In this document: one piece after another, positions 12,984 through 26,355 of the stretch | Layout of the letters: every line of letters starts with the position of its first letter | Position numbering within the stretch: position 1 is the stretch's first letter | Assembly (NCBI GenBank): GCA_025267735.1 | Contig: CM046298.1 | Location: 39,147,917 to 39,211,916 of the forward strand | Source: Mactra quadrangularis | Taxonomy: Eukaryota > Mollusca > Bivalvia > Venerida > Mactridae | Length of the DNA stretch: 64,000 nt | Reading direction: 5' to 3' | The notes under the pieces: generated by a model | The model's input: the letters and a program-made list of their open reading frames with translations, nothing else | What the model was told of the DNA's origin: nothing | Database searches by the model: none | Position numbers and translations under genes: made by a program

Positions 12984-13812
12984 TTTACATCTAACGAGTA
13001 TGTTTTTCAATCCTTTTAAAAGATCAGACACAGGGAACGTGGTTTCGATTCCCAGGGGATTACATATCATTATTGAGATTGATCTTTGGTAATTTACGGC
13101 TTATTTGCTTTCTATCTTATAAGCACCAGTGTTGGTCAAACATATCAAAATTAGGTTCAAATTCAAAAAAGGCAATTGGCATCCAATAGCGAAGGTTTGT
13201 GTCCAGTAATAGTTTAAAGCTTAATGTCTGGTTTCCATTTTTCGTGGTCTTATTGTAGTACATGTTTAAACTGGTCAATGTGTACATATAAAGAATGACA
13301 GATGAAACTAGGCAATTGTTTGTGAAACCATGGTTACAAAACTTGAAAAAAGAACTTCTGTTTCCAAATGCATAGCTATAATAAAAGTAAATTGTTTATT
13401 TATTTTGTGGTATAAAAGCTTTATTGGAAGAGGTTTCTTATCTGCACATATACAATATGTATCAGGGTATTGGTAACATTGCTGGTTCACAGATTTCAAC
13501 TAATTATCCTTTTTCTAAAATAATCAAAATTGTGTGGTAACATTTTGGAAGCAGTAAAGGAATGTTCTGATAATGCCAATACTAGTGCAAATCGAAATAC
13601 AAATGTAAAAGATTGCGATTTTATGCATAAAATATACCCCTTTTGAAACGGTATAGCTGATTTAAGAGCGTTGTTTGTGACATTAAATATTTTCAAACGG
13701 TATGTTTGAAAATCAAAGGAGGGCCACATGACAGATTCCTCTGGATGATATTGAGTTTCGAGTTTTTATTAACTCGGAGTCGGACCTAAACAATATTCTA
13801 ACCAATACAAGC

Positions 13813-14173
13813 TAATGCTACAGTCCCATTAACATAAAAATAGCTGTGAGGGCACCGTACGGGCGCCGTGCAATCAAGCTCCGCAAGGACTCGTACGAAC
13901 TCTTGCGTACCCGTACGGTATGTTACGTTTTTACCAGGGTCCGTGAGATGAGCCATGTATACATCATACACGTATCAGTTTAAAGTGAAATCGTGAACAA
14001 AATCGTGGCCGAGTATGGATTAAACTTGCATATCTTCCAGCTACGGCTCCGTACGGGTGTTGTTTAGTGCCATGTGCGTACCGTCACCTAGATACGCAAG
14101 GCTCCCCACGATCGACGGCTGTCCGCACGTACGGGTCCGCAACAAGCCACGATTTTATGGGACTGAGGCATTA
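13813..14173 (+). mobile_element. 361-bp TIR element, CAGTCCCATAAA family, copy 1
   Basis: Terminal inverted repeats TAATGCTACAGTCCCAT and ATGGGACTGAGGCATTA. The GC-richer body is shared with 27765-28121 (same strand) and 30137-30490 (opposite strand). No transposase frame, so non-autonomous. Termini start with TA, compatible with Tc1/mariner-type insertion. It lies in the terminal intron of the matrix-protein gene. Confidence 0.8.
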
Positions 14174-14310
14174 CTTTGATTTCTAAGGTGCAGACGTCTT
14201 CAATTGATCAGGAAGAGATGATAAGATATGCATGTATAGACTGACATTCAAAATGTCAATGTCTTGCTTTCCAGAAACGATATCAATGACTTATTGTTTT
14301 ATACTTACAG

Positions 14311-14644
14311 AACATCCAGATCAATCCAGATTGGACCAGTTCACTGTGCCAGTATCATATCAGAATGCATGATGATTGTATGACGTCATAATATTATAGT
14401 TTTTTGATCATTGCTCCAGTCAGGAAATCATTTATCAAAAGGGCTGTGTTCAACAATGACTCACTGTACGCCACGGTACGTTCCGTGTCGTAACGTTTCG
14501 TACCTTATAGTAGTTCACTGAATGGATTGTTAGTCGCTACCGTAAGCTAGAATTGACTGAAATACTTAAGAACTAGTGTGCTTGAAGATTCAGGACGGCG
14601 CCAACACATAAATATTGTGAAATTCCGGATGATATAAGAATAAA
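14311..14644 (+). other. Candidate terminal exon of the Met/Gly-rich gene (stop codon and 3' UTR)
   Basis: A good acceptor (ATACTTACAG, ending 14310) lies 1.6 kb downstream of the GTACGT donor at 12718. Splicing joins the single T left at 12717 to AA at 14311-14312, giving TAA at once, so the protein would end ...RGHGAPH and the rest of the exon would be 3' UTR. An AATAAA hexamer at 14639-14644 could be the cleavage signal. This join is inferred; another acceptor further down cannot be excluded. Confidence 0.35.
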
Positions 14645-16212
14645 TAGGAAAGCAGTATCAGTCACTGAAACATTCGATTAACATTTTTAAGGTTCAACGC
14701 ACCTTATACTATCGTTATGGCAAAAGAAATCTTCTCACAGAACTTGTAGATAATTCTACATTGGATTTCTAACATTTTCACAATGTAAGAAAAATCTAAT
14801 TATACATGTATTAACTATCATTGTTTATGGACAAATACGCTTTTTCATATAAAAGCCTCCGTAAAGTTTTCATTGCAAACTTTGCAACAGAATGTTGTTT
14901 TAAAAATCAATCCGTGCAAAATGATCAACATGTTGTAATGAATGAAAGAAAAATGCATTGTGGTTTGCAATCATTATCGTATTTTTTAAATGTACAATGT
15001 ATAAATGCTTGTAAACTGGTATTATTGGAATTCTACCTTAGGGTTCGTTAGCTTCCGTAACTTATCGTGACTATCCGTGAGATTTTGTTTAACGTAGCCC
15101 CCACACCATGGTGTAGATGCTATGCGATGAACTATTTGTTGCTGTTTTGAGAATGAAACATTTTAATCCGATATTCTATTTGTTTGTCTAAATACATTTT
15201 TGCTACATTTTGTTATTACTATTTATTATGTGTATTATTTTGTAACGTCTATGTTTTACCGATGTATCATCCTGTACGTACTGTTTGCATATTTGCCTTT
15301 GATGTAGTATGAAATATTTACAAAATATTTTAGTGTACATTTATATCAATATCTATAATTCGTCGGTCTGAAGCAAGCTGTTGTCCAACTGGTCAGAAGG
15401 TATCGATTCCTCGGATTTTCAAAAATGTGCACAAAACAGCTCGTAAAATCTGTTCTAACTAAACTGTATATGGGTGGGTCCTATTTAAGAATGATTTTTT
15501 TATTTTAGGACTTCGTTATGAAAACGAAATTCTTCAATATAACTATGTTGCATAAGACTTACCAAAAATATAATTATTGTTTTAATTTATGAACATTCCG
15601 GAATATACATGTACGTTGAAGGAAGATATTGTTGTCCGTGGTTACCATTGATGTATGTGTTGTCTAAACTTGTTGTTAGTATCACTGAAAAAATATATGG
15701 TTTAGAAATATACAATCTTTTTTAAGTCAGACTACTTAGCCCCCTACTTTTACCAGCAAGATGAAAATCGCTTCATTGGTTTGACGAGAAAAATGAAAGC
15801 TGACACAAACAATAAATGGTAAAGACTCATGTATTAGGTCATACACATGTATGATATAGAGATAGCGTACATAAGGGGGAATTATAATGATATTGAGAAA
15901 AACGTGTAAAATGTTTACTTATACACAATATATACAGTTAATCACCAAGTCAGAAACTGTGTACAGTGCGGATTCAGTACCTCTGATTCAGCAATTATAT
16001 ACGAAAAATATTACTTATTTGTCTGTTTTTTTTCACGTGGGTTTATTTCATTTCATGATAAAATTTAGTTCAAATAAATAAATGTAAAAGTTACTAATTA
16101 CCAATCAGTGATGTAAGATATATTATCATTTAATTAAACTAACACAAAATAGTCAAGTTATATTACATTATAAACTTTGAAACATACATCATGTCTTTCT
16201 TGGTTATTTTTA
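14645..16212. other. Non-coding AT-rich sequence, nothing recognised
   Basis: Open frames at 14821-15051 and 15887-16081 have no recognisable family, no good splice context and no codon signal. I see no repeats with clear ends. Confidence 0.4.
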
Positions 16213-16440
16213 TTAAGGCCACAACAAGTTGATCATATGTTCTACGGATTTTTTCTGGAAAACAATTGGGGCGAGCGAAGAAAAAAAATAAAAAAGTCTT
16301 TATTCACTTGCTTTATATAGCGGTTTGACCAAATTTTTATGAGCGAGCGAGGAAATAAAAATATTTTTTTTTGTAAAAACCGTCAAAATTAAGGTGCGAG
16401 CGAATCCATAGAACATATGATCAATTTGTTGTGGCCTTAA
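16213..16440. mobile_element. TIR element, AAGGCCACAACAA family, copy 1
   Basis: The ends TTAAGGCCACAACAAGTTG and CAATTTGTTGTGGCCTTAA form a 30-bp imperfect terminal inverted repeat, and internal GAGCGAGCGA motifs mirror each other. A second copy lies at 39966-40196 and a partial one begins near 54353. Confidence 0.8.
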
Positions 16441-16693
16441 AAGTGTACAAATCTATATCTAATGACATTTGACTTGACAAAATAATTATCCGTGTAAGGT
16501 TATGAATTACTTCGAATGGTCAGAATGTGGGCAAAAAGGAACTTTAAATGTGAGGCCAATGAAGAATTATTAATTTCAAATTTATGTGACATAGTCCATC
16601 TCTTATAGATTTATACCAACAAGATTTACATAAGGTGGAATTTTATTCCATCCTTGCTGGTTTCTCGCAGACATCTTGCGATTAAAGCTGTGA

Positions 16694-16828
16694 CGAGTTT
16701 TCTAAGCATATCGCTAGCTAGCGCTTTGTGTCCTGGTCCCTTCTCACAATAGAAGGAATAAGTATTAGTTATCAAACTAAGGGTTCCTGTGGGCAAAGCA
16801 CTAGCTAGCGATATGCTTAGGAAACTCG
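16694..16828. repeat. 135-bp fold-back element with about 35-bp arms
   Basis: CGAGTTTTCTAAGCATATCG... at 16694 pairs with the reverse complement ending ...GATATGCTTAGGAAACTCG at 16828, with one or two mismatches. The arms contain the palindrome GCTAGCTAGC. Confidence 0.8.
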
Positions 16829-16865
16829 CCCCTTATTGTAATTCAAAAGCAGGAATTAACTGACC

Positions 16866-17020
16866 GCAGACTAAGAGTGTGGACACTGTTGGCAAAGCAG
16901 GAGATGGAAGATTGGCCATAGAAACTATTTCATGACCAAGCTCGACGAAAGTATGCCCAGCCAGGGAATCGAACCTATCACCCCAATATTAGTAGATTTG
17001 AGCTAGACGGACGGCGGAAC
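16866..17020 (-). mobile_element. tRNA-derived SINE, minus strand, copy A1
   Basis: On the minus strand an A-box-like CTAGCTCAAATC and a B box GGTTCGATTCCCTGG are spaced as in a tRNA. The body includes a TTTCATGACCAAGCTCG-like segment also found at 57246-57483 and 62295-62515. Confidence 0.6.
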
Positions 17021-17165
17021 ACATCACTGTCTTCGGTTAATCTTTGGCACATTTTTAAATTGACTTAAGATAATATATATTGTTTAAATACTCACTGGTT
17101 AGTCCATTAATGTTCATACATCAATATATAATAGCAAACGCAGAATAATTGAAAGACAGCGAATT

Positions 17166-17464
17166 CAGGGGCGGATCCAGGATTTTTTCGAGGGGGCCCG
17201 AACTTTTTCTAGGGTGGGGGGGTCCAAACTTTCGCACTACAACCACAACGTATACACATTTTGCAGAATGATGCAACATATTTATAATATAAAATGTACA
17301 AATTAAATAACCATTAAATCTATGTTAAGCATCGAGAAAATTTGCTTCATGCGACGTAAAAATGACTTAAGTCAAGAAATACACTATTGGACAGGAACAA
17401 TTTGGCAATTCTAGGGGGGGGGGGGATCCGGGCCCCCTGACCTCCCCCGCTAGATCCGCCTATG
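17166..17464. mobile_element. hAT5-like MITE, CAGGGGCGGATCC family, copy 1 (TSD GAATT)
   Basis: Termini CAGGGGCGGATCCAGG and CTAGATCCGCCTATG are imperfect inverted repeats. GAATT stands exactly at both flanks (17161-17165 and 17465-17469). It holds long G runs and no coding capacity. Copy 2 is at 38626-38927. Confidence 0.85.
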
Positions 17465-17469
17465 GAATT

Positions 17470-20213
17470 AAATATAACACTTTTATTATGGTCAATTCAA
17501 CGTTGGTACGAACCTTCTTCGGAGCACACTGTGTTGCCTTCCTATAAATAGACGCTAAAAATTAAAGTATTTTGGCACAATGCATGGTTGTTCTTTGAGG
17601 CAAGAAATTTTATCATAATTGCATACTTAATTAGTACATTAGTACTTAGGTCATAATGCAGACTCGTGAGTAATTTGTATATTTGTTGTATGGAACCTGT
17701 ATCTATTTCACAAATTAATTCAATGTAAAAATAATCGTACGTAAAATTATTCCATTCGTCTCAAAACCGAATAAAGTGTTCTCATATAAAAACACGCGAC
17801 ATTTTTAATATTCCGCACAAGACATAATACACGAACTTGCAACTGATATGAATCGTATCAGCATCGTAACGAATTTATATACATGTGTCACACTTGTACT
17901 AAAATCTACTGATTGTCAGCAAGAAATCACTTGCTTACTCGGAAATACACAAGATGGTGAAAACAATAAGAAACGTTCGTATTAGCATGACCCAAATATA
18001 AAAAATAAAACATTACATAATAATAGATATAGGCTGCAACTGACGATCTTTCATACGCAGACGACAAATAAATTAATCAGGTTTTTGTACGCAGACGACA
18101 TTAAAGTATGCCAAGAAGACATTCATTGCGCTATGTTATTGTTATGTTTTGTCGAGCAAGTTATGGCTTTACATGGGTTTCTGCTAGGTTGCACCAGGGA
18201 ACATCTATAAGTGACAATAACGTATTATTTGACTGATAGACAGCGACCTACGCCATCTTGAAAACGGTGTTTGACAGATTAATACTTTAATGAGTGCATT
18301 GGGGTTTTTTGGCATTGCAGTTATTTTACCTTATGTATAACTCATTTACACAATCATTATTGCTGATTCGTTGATTTGCTAGGGTTGAGGAAGCTGACAA
18401 CAAAGACGCATCAAACGTCATTTCAATTTAAATAATTTCTCGACGAGCGATCAATATATACCAGCACGGCAAATCATTAAATGCTCAAATGTAGGCCTAT
18501 TATTCAAAACAGATGATGTCATTTGCTAGAACTAATGATATCATAGTTCAGTCTTGTAATGCTTCTTCTTCAGCCAATGAAGGCCACCTTCGAAAAATGG
18601 GTGAAGAAAACATGTTTGGCAAAGTAACAATCAAAAACAGATATGATACAACGCCAACGGGCAAAGGGGAATGTTTTAATGATGTTTTTTATATTAAAAT
18701 GCTCGCCATAAACAAATATCGAAAACAAGAACCCTATGGGACCTCGGCGTTGGGACAAACAGAGGCAAAATAATTGCAACTGAAGGTTAAAACTAGCAAC
18801 TTTAAAGGCGTTTGTTGCCTGGGTCAGAGACAAACAATGGTTGAAAGTAAGAGTATGAATTGTGAGGTTAAGACATATTTTTCTAACAGGCGTTTAGTAA
18901 ATATGATAGTAAGTTATGCTCTAAAAGCTTTAACTGTGCCAGCTGACACTATGCCATTGATTGCATGGAGTCACATTGTTCCAGTCTAATTGGTGGGAAG
19001 AAATATGAATATAGGCATATACTGTCATCTGTGAAACTTGGAAGGAGTGAAGATGTTGATAGAGACCCAGTTAGTTGCGTTCAATTAAGCTTTAGATACA
19101 GAACGCACTTCACATTATTACATTAAAACTTTTGTTTATTGCGATTTATGTCATTATACGACGGAAATCAGCGTCGTAATGTTTTGTGCATGTTTAAATT
19201 CAGCTTTAGCATGCCATCCTGTACGACTGAATGGACATAAAAATGAAATAGAATCTAAATATAGACGTTGGCAGACGAATGTCTAGCAGAGGTCGCGCAA
19301 CAGTTGTTCGGTTTTTGTCCAAATTTGTTTTGAAACCGTGTTGACTAATAAATTTGAACTAAATAAAACCAGATGTGTCTATTTAAAACCTCTATTTTAA
19401 TGACGAAACTGACACCTCTTTTCGGCGTAGCCAGCAGTCTGAGTACAAATAGATTTTTTGCCATATATTGAACTTTAAGTATGGCTGTACAGATTTAATA
19501 TCAAGAGTTTTAGACAATTTTGTTGCTGTACTATGTATTTGCCAATAAAAGATTATTTTATAGTCTAAATTGAGTTAAATTTTGAAATATTTCGGGCCTG
19601 ATATAATTTTTATCACAATTTTTATTATTTGCCAAACTGTGTTTCTTTCATTGCCAATGGTAGATTATATGCTAATTGCTAATTTAGCACTATAAAGTTG
19701 GAGACTTCCCTATTATTGCATCTCTTTTACAATAGAGCAAGTAACCACGACTTCAAATCAAATGTAGTATGTTCAACAAGTATAGACGACAACGATATTT
19801 TTGTTCTATTTTGTAGTCGTAAGTATTTTAGTATGTAAACAAATGGATATTACGGCCAGTATATGATTTATTGCAACATGTTTTATTTCATATCGATGCC
19901 TAAATCTGGTGTATGATCTATGTAAATAAATCACATTGAAAGAGTTTCTCGTACTGGAATGATTTTACTAGACTCAAAAGTGATAGGTAACATGTTTTGT
20001 TTAATTGTCATATAATTTCGCGAACACGTGTAAACATTAAATAACACAACTTGGTCTTAATTATTGATTTTCAGCGTGTTTCTCATGATATCAATCAATT
20101 ATATTTTTTTAATGTATTGCCAACTTGTGTCGTCATTTAAAAAGGTACTTATGTTCAGCTATTTAACTTAGACCTTTCTAACCCAAGTGATTTCAACAAG
20201 AATACAGTCTCAC
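17470..20213. other. Non-coding AT-rich sequence, nothing recognised
   Basis: Three short open frames at 18513-18989 on both strands have no recognisable domain and no support from splice sites. No structured repeat was seen. Confidence 0.4.
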
Positions 20214-21275
20214 TAAACCAGGGCTTTTTCAGGGGGTTTTGGGAAAAAGGCCCCTGCCCAAATTGGGAATTTTTAACGCGGTAAATAGTCAGATTTGGGA
20301 AAAAATATTGACAAATCCAACCAATTTGGAAATTTCATAATTCAATTTTTCTGCATTAAATCATTATACAGTATGCCTTGCTTTGGTGTCTCTGAAATGT
20401 AGCAGTGCCCTTCAAAAGTTTGTTCAGACAATTCAGTAAGGTATTCATTGCAAATTCTCTTGTATCCATTACTTTTTATGATTCTTATTTTGATTGTACT
20501 TTATAACTTGCTTAAATTACTTAAATTCCATGCGCTCTTTACAAGTAAAATAATATGAAAAAATGATAAGTTTTTTATCTTCAAACATAATGAAATATGT
20601 CTGAGACCTTGAATTATCTAAAACATTTTTGTGCATCCCTGGTAAGTTGGTAACTAATGTTACAGTGTATTGAAATATACTGCACAATTGGTTCTGATAA
20701 GGTGTATTGTAGTTAAATCAAATAATTTTGTAACTGTTTGTTTTAAAACACAATCAGATCTGTCAGACGAAAATTCTTAAAACTAAACCAGTTAAGATGT
20801 TGTTGACAAAAAAGAAAATCACTGTTATTTAGGGTTTATTTTGAGAGCACTCGCACGAAAACGGAATCAAATTTTTGTTTGTGTCGCTCCCTGAGGCAAC
20901 ACTTGTTTATTCAAGATGAAAGAATATAAACAAATATTTATTTTATAACAAACGCTGATCAAAAATATTTCAAACGAATTTGTGATCTCGCGGGGTCGCG
21001 AAAATATATGACAATGCATCGTAATGATTCGTGTGATTTCATTTCAAACAATAGAACATAAGTTCATGCATTATAAACTTAAAACGTCTATTAAAAGGTA
21101 AATTGATGACAAAATTGTTAGTTTTGACTGTGATTTTACGTTGAATAACCCGCAGTGCGGCGAAAAAAAATCACTAATGTTTTTCACGGATAGCGGATTT
21201 CACGGGTCACCGATCAAAAGTAAACAAACGATCCGCGAAAGTTGAAATCTCGTGATTTCTTTTGTAAATTTCAAA

Positions 21276-24200
21276 TAGTATGTCGGCCCAGTTGAGAAAA
21301 GCGTCTAAAAATGTGGTTCGCTGTACTCATCGGTATATCAGCAATATTTTGATGGTTTTTTATAGAAAAAATTGTGCTCTTTACGAATCTGCCAGGTGAT
21401 TTTTCAAATTTTGGGGCAGGAAGATGCTATTGGCCAAAAACTGATGACGTCACTAATTTCTAAAAATTCGCCTTTAAACTTTAAAAACGCATTGCGCGCT
21501 TATTTGTCATGTTTCGAACAAATAAATTTGGTTCTAAATAATGATATGCTTCGACTGTAAGATTTTGTAAATGTTTTGAAAATTATCGGGTGCTGGAAGC
21601 GCTGATCATCAAAACAAGTGATTACGTCACATTTTTAACAATTTCCGAGATATAACTTTCAAACGTCATTAATTCTATGTTCTAAATTATTTTTTTAAAA
21701 ATCGAATGTACGGAAGAATTGACCATACCATGAATATAAAAAATATATATTAGAACTATACTTGACGAAAAAACATTAGCAAATATCAGCTCCCTAACCA
21801 ACCCTTACCAGTCACAGTTTAGTATATAGTCCTACAGTAAAATGCCATATTCAAGGTGAACCCTGTACTTGAGTCCACACAAAGATATTTTGCAGTTTAT
21901 ATGTTTTTGAATGGTGCTGAATGAGAATCCGAGTAATGACACCCTATGTTACTTGAATAATTTGCATAATATGCAAATTAAGTCCGCCATTATCGAAATT
22001 CCGTTTTTCCCTAATAACACAATAACCAACTTAGATAGGAATTTAAAATAAGTCTCCATACCCATGTTTTCATGGTCTATCTATCATATGGTACCAATTT
22101 CAGCTTGATCAGATCATTTAAATATGCAAATTTATGCAAATGAGGTATTTTACTGAATACAATATTCGGGTTTTCTATACATTAAAAAGTCCTTTGTTTT
22201 TGCTTGCATATTTTGAGTAACATTTGGTTATGTAATGTTATTTTTGTACGTTTTAGACACACATATAACAAATGATGATATTTAACCAGTAAATGATGAC
22301 TTTATGATATGCAAAATATTCAAATTACATTATAAGTTGAAGGAGTTGCACTATTTGTTCTCTTGCATGGTGTTACGTATATTTTTGCCATTTTCTATCA
22401 TACTGTTGAGGCTTGGAAAATTTTGATGCAGTTTATTTAACTTTGAACAAAGCTGATTAAGAAGCTAAGTGATGCAAACATGTCATCCTTAATTAATTTG
22501 CATAATTTAGTCCGCCAATACCGAAATTCAATTTTCGCTTATAACACAATAACCAATTACATGTATGATAAAATTTCAAAATCTGTGTCTGCACCTATGT
22601 TTTGGTGTCTAGCTATCATATGATACCACATTTAAAATGATCAGATGATTGTATATATGCAAATGTATGCAAATTAGTTATTTCAAGTGTACTGTTTTTC
22701 GAGTTTATGATTTACATTCAAATTTAAGTACTTCAACATATGAGTTTTTGCCTAACATACACTAGTAATTTTGTAATGCTTAACTTTTGTGTATCATTGT
22801 TGTCAAACAAATGATTATAATATGCCAATCTGCCTCGTTGACTCAAAGTCATTTTGTATGACACAATGCGTAAATAAATTGAATTAAAATAAATAAATGC
22901 TCTTATTTGATGGAAATAAGGTATTGTCTTACATTTTCTCTTTATTCAACCATGAATTGTAAAACAAAATTTACTATTAAATGCTATCATGTTTTCCGCT
23001 TGTAATCATGTATATATTATACAGATTCAATTTGAATTTCAACTAGTTATCCATGCCAATTAACTAAACCGAGCAATCTGTCAATTGCGACTGAATGTTT
23101 GCTCAGATGGATTTCAATATTTGGAATGTCCACATAGATCATGGGACCAGTCATATACCAATCATAATCAATGTAATAATATTACATGAATGTTTAACTT
23201 ATTTCCGTATAGCCTGCTATTACCATAATAGGCAACATATGCGAATAATATAAATGTTTAAAGTGTTGGAGTTTTATTAAGAATTTTTCGTTTGCACACA
23301 CTGTTGTATGAATTTTGATTTGGTGAGCCGTTAAGCCAAAATCAAGAGTTGGAACATGAATTAATTTTTTAGTACATCTTCAGTTGCTCGTAAAATTAAA
23401 GCCACTGAATTCAAAACCATTTCGTCGCCTCAATCTAACAATGTCCGATCTCCATTTTTGAAAAAAATGAGATAATCATCCCAAGTGACTTGTATGACCT
23501 TGTTCTAAAAAAGGTTTCGAGACTATATCATGTCAAACAGCCTAATTCGCCAATCGTACATTTTCCTATCTCCACACATTTTCTCTGCTCACAGCGTAAA
23601 CATTGCTCTATCTCCAGGACATTGATCAATATTTGGGCTGAAAATACTGTTATCCGATCAAAATGAAGTCTTCGTCACTCGTTTTATGTCCTAATTGACT
23701 CTAACAATGCTCTAAGTCCATAGAAGCTCGTTCGAACATTGCTCTATCTCCTTTCGTCCAGTCGGAGTACATAACTTGATTATCGTGTTTTTGCTCTCCA
23801 GTGACATCATATTTTCGGTGTATACCAACATAAATATGTGTGCTGCAACATAGGCAGTGTTACAAACTCAAAATTATAAAAAATGTGCACAAATACCATT
23901 ATAATGTCTTCTTGGAGATGCGCAATGTTAGAACGAGATGCATCAACCAAAATAAGCGAATTTTGATCTATCTCCAAACACATTTTTGCAATTTTCAGCA
24001 TTATTATTCATAATATTTCAATCATATTCTTCAAGTATGTGAGGAATAACATTGTAAATGTGCCTACCAAGTATCATGTCTATACAGACTGAAACAACGA
24101 AGATATAATTTGAAGTCGATTTCCCAAAAATAAAAGTTTGGTAGTTAGAGCATTGTTAGATTTAGGCGACGATTTTATCATTATGAAGAACATCCTGTCA

Positions 24201-26355
24201 TTGACACAATTTGATCGATATTTTTATTGTAATAGTAGAGGCTGGAAAGTTTTATATATTTGTGTGCATATTTGACTTCTCAACTAAGTGGAATGTAAAA
24301 CATGAAACTCCGTGTGTTATCATATGTTATACATAATCATTGCTGCACCATTTTGTCCTTGTATGACTTAATTAGTGACTTTAATTTTGACTTATACCTA
24401 TTATGCATAGTATGCAATTTCAATCAGTTAAATGCATCCTTACATAGTTTCCTTGCAAAATCAGAAAATTGTTTGCGGGACTTATTTTCATTAAGGCAAC
24501 TTAAAAATTACGGAAACTATAATTGACAATCTATTTACAGTAAAGGACATGTATGTATTGTATACATAAGAAGCATTACCTGACCATAGTTTCTTTTATA
24601 AAATTTTGTTTTTCTATACAAGAACTTTAACTTATAAAGAGATGAGAGATAAAAATAAACTTTATGCACCTATGATAGTCATGATAAAATAAGATCATCA
24701 ATATAGGTTCACCAATATAAAACGAATCACATACACATGTAATGGACGCATAGGCAAATCGCATAATGTAAATGTCTGTCATGAATGATCATTGAGATGC
24801 ATATATCATGAAAAGTCTTCAAGAGTTTCGAAACTAAATACATACTGGCTAAATGCTTTGTCTTTAATTATTTGTAAATTGTCGTAAAACTTTTCATGCA
24901 AATCGTAATCTGATAGAGGTCTTTCATTAGTATTAAAATATACCCTCATCCTTATAATTATAATTCATAATTTGCATATTCAAATCACCTGATCATGCTG
25001 AATGTGGTATCATATGTTAACTAGACCCTACAAACATGGGCGCTGACACAATTTTTTTTATCATAATTGGTTATTATGTTATTATCAAAAAACGGAATTT
25101 TGGTGATGGGGAGAGGATAAATTTGCATATTATGCAAATTTCCATAAGGAGGTCAGAATTTCCTCACTTGGTTTTTTAATCGGCATTGTTAGAAGATACA
25201 ATACCTAAATAAAATAATCCAGGCAAAAAATAATAAAAGAAAATGGCATAACTGTATGTGCAATCTTGAAATGTATAAAGGCATAGTCCTACAACAAATA
25301 TAACTGTATTGTGTAATTCAGATATTTTGCATAGCTTAAAATCATCATTCACTGATTAAATAATTCCATTTGATAAATTTGTATCTAAAACGTACAAAAA
25401 TAACATTACATAACCAAATGTTCCTCAAAATATGCAAACAAAAACAAAGGACTTTTTAATGTATAGAAAACTCGAATATTGTATTCAGTAAAATACCTCA
25501 TTTGCATAAATTTGCATATTTAAATGATTTGATCAAGCTGAAATTGGTACCATATGATAGATAGACCATGAAAACATGGGTACGGAGGCTAATTTTAAAT
25601 TCCTATCTAAGTTGGTTATTATGTTATTAGGGAAAAACGGAATTTCGATAATGGCGGACTTAATTTGCATATTCTGCAAATTATTTAAGTAACATAGGGT
25701 GTCATTACTCGGATTCTCATTCAGCACCATTCAAAGACATATAAACTGCAAAATATCTTTGTGTGGACTCAAGTACAGGGTTCACCTTGAATATGGCATT
25801 TTACTGCAGGACTATATACAAAACTGTGACTGGTAAGGGTTGGTTAGGTAGCTGATATTTGCTAATGTTTTTTCGTCAAGTATAGTTCTAATATATATTT
25901 TTTATCTTCATGGTATGGTCAATTCTTCCGTACATACGATTTTTAAAAAAATAATTTAGAACATAGAAGTAATGACGTTTGAAAGTTATATCTCGGAAAT
26001 TGTTAAAAATGTGACGTAATCACTTGTTTTGATAATCAGTGCTTCCAGCACCCGATAATTTTCAAAACATTTACAAAATCTTACAGTCGAAGCATATCAT
26101 TATTTAGAACTAAATTTATTTGTTCGAAACATGAAAAATAAGCGCGCAATGCGTTTTTAAAGTTTAAAGGCGAATTTTTAGAAATTAGTGACGTCATCGG
26201 TTTTTGGCCAATAGCATCTTCCTGCCCCAAAATTTGAAAAATCACCTGGCAGATTCGTAAAGAGCACAATTTTTTCTATAAAAAACCATCAAAATATTGC
26301 TGATATACCGATGAGTACAGCGAACCACATTTTTTAGCCTTGGGCCGACATACTA
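21276..26355. mobile_element. 5-kb fold-back element with inverted arms of 1.0-1.4 kb
   Basis: TAGTATGTCGGCCCA at 21276-21290 is mirrored by TGGGCCGACATACTA at 26341-26355. The outer arms (to about 22260 on the left and 25380 on the right) are nearly identical: the matching 62-codon windows differ at two residues. The inner arms, to about 22680 and 24960, are more diverged and hold a second related unit (GCAAATTA...CCGCCA... ATATGGTACC-like). No transposase is visible. Confidence 0.8.
23423..24171. mobile_element. 749-bp TIR element inside the fold-back (CGTCGCCT family)
   Basis: The ends CGTCGCCTCAATCTAACAATG-like and CATTGTTAGATTTAGGCGACG form about 20-bp inverted repeats, with ATTT on both flanks. 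The interior repeats the phrase ACATTGCTCTATCTCC several times. It lies in the spacer of the fold-back element, making three nested layers. Confidence 0.7.

Noticed and set aside
18513..18989. Open frames of 71-87 codons on both strands
   Set aside because: No recognisable domain or splice support, and overlapping frames on both strands suggest chance openness.
21372..26269. Nearly identical 62-codon open frames at 21372-21560 (+) and 26081-26269 (-)
   Set aside because: They are mirror images in the two arms of the fold-back element; no protein family is recognisable, and the frames show only that the DNA arms are alike.
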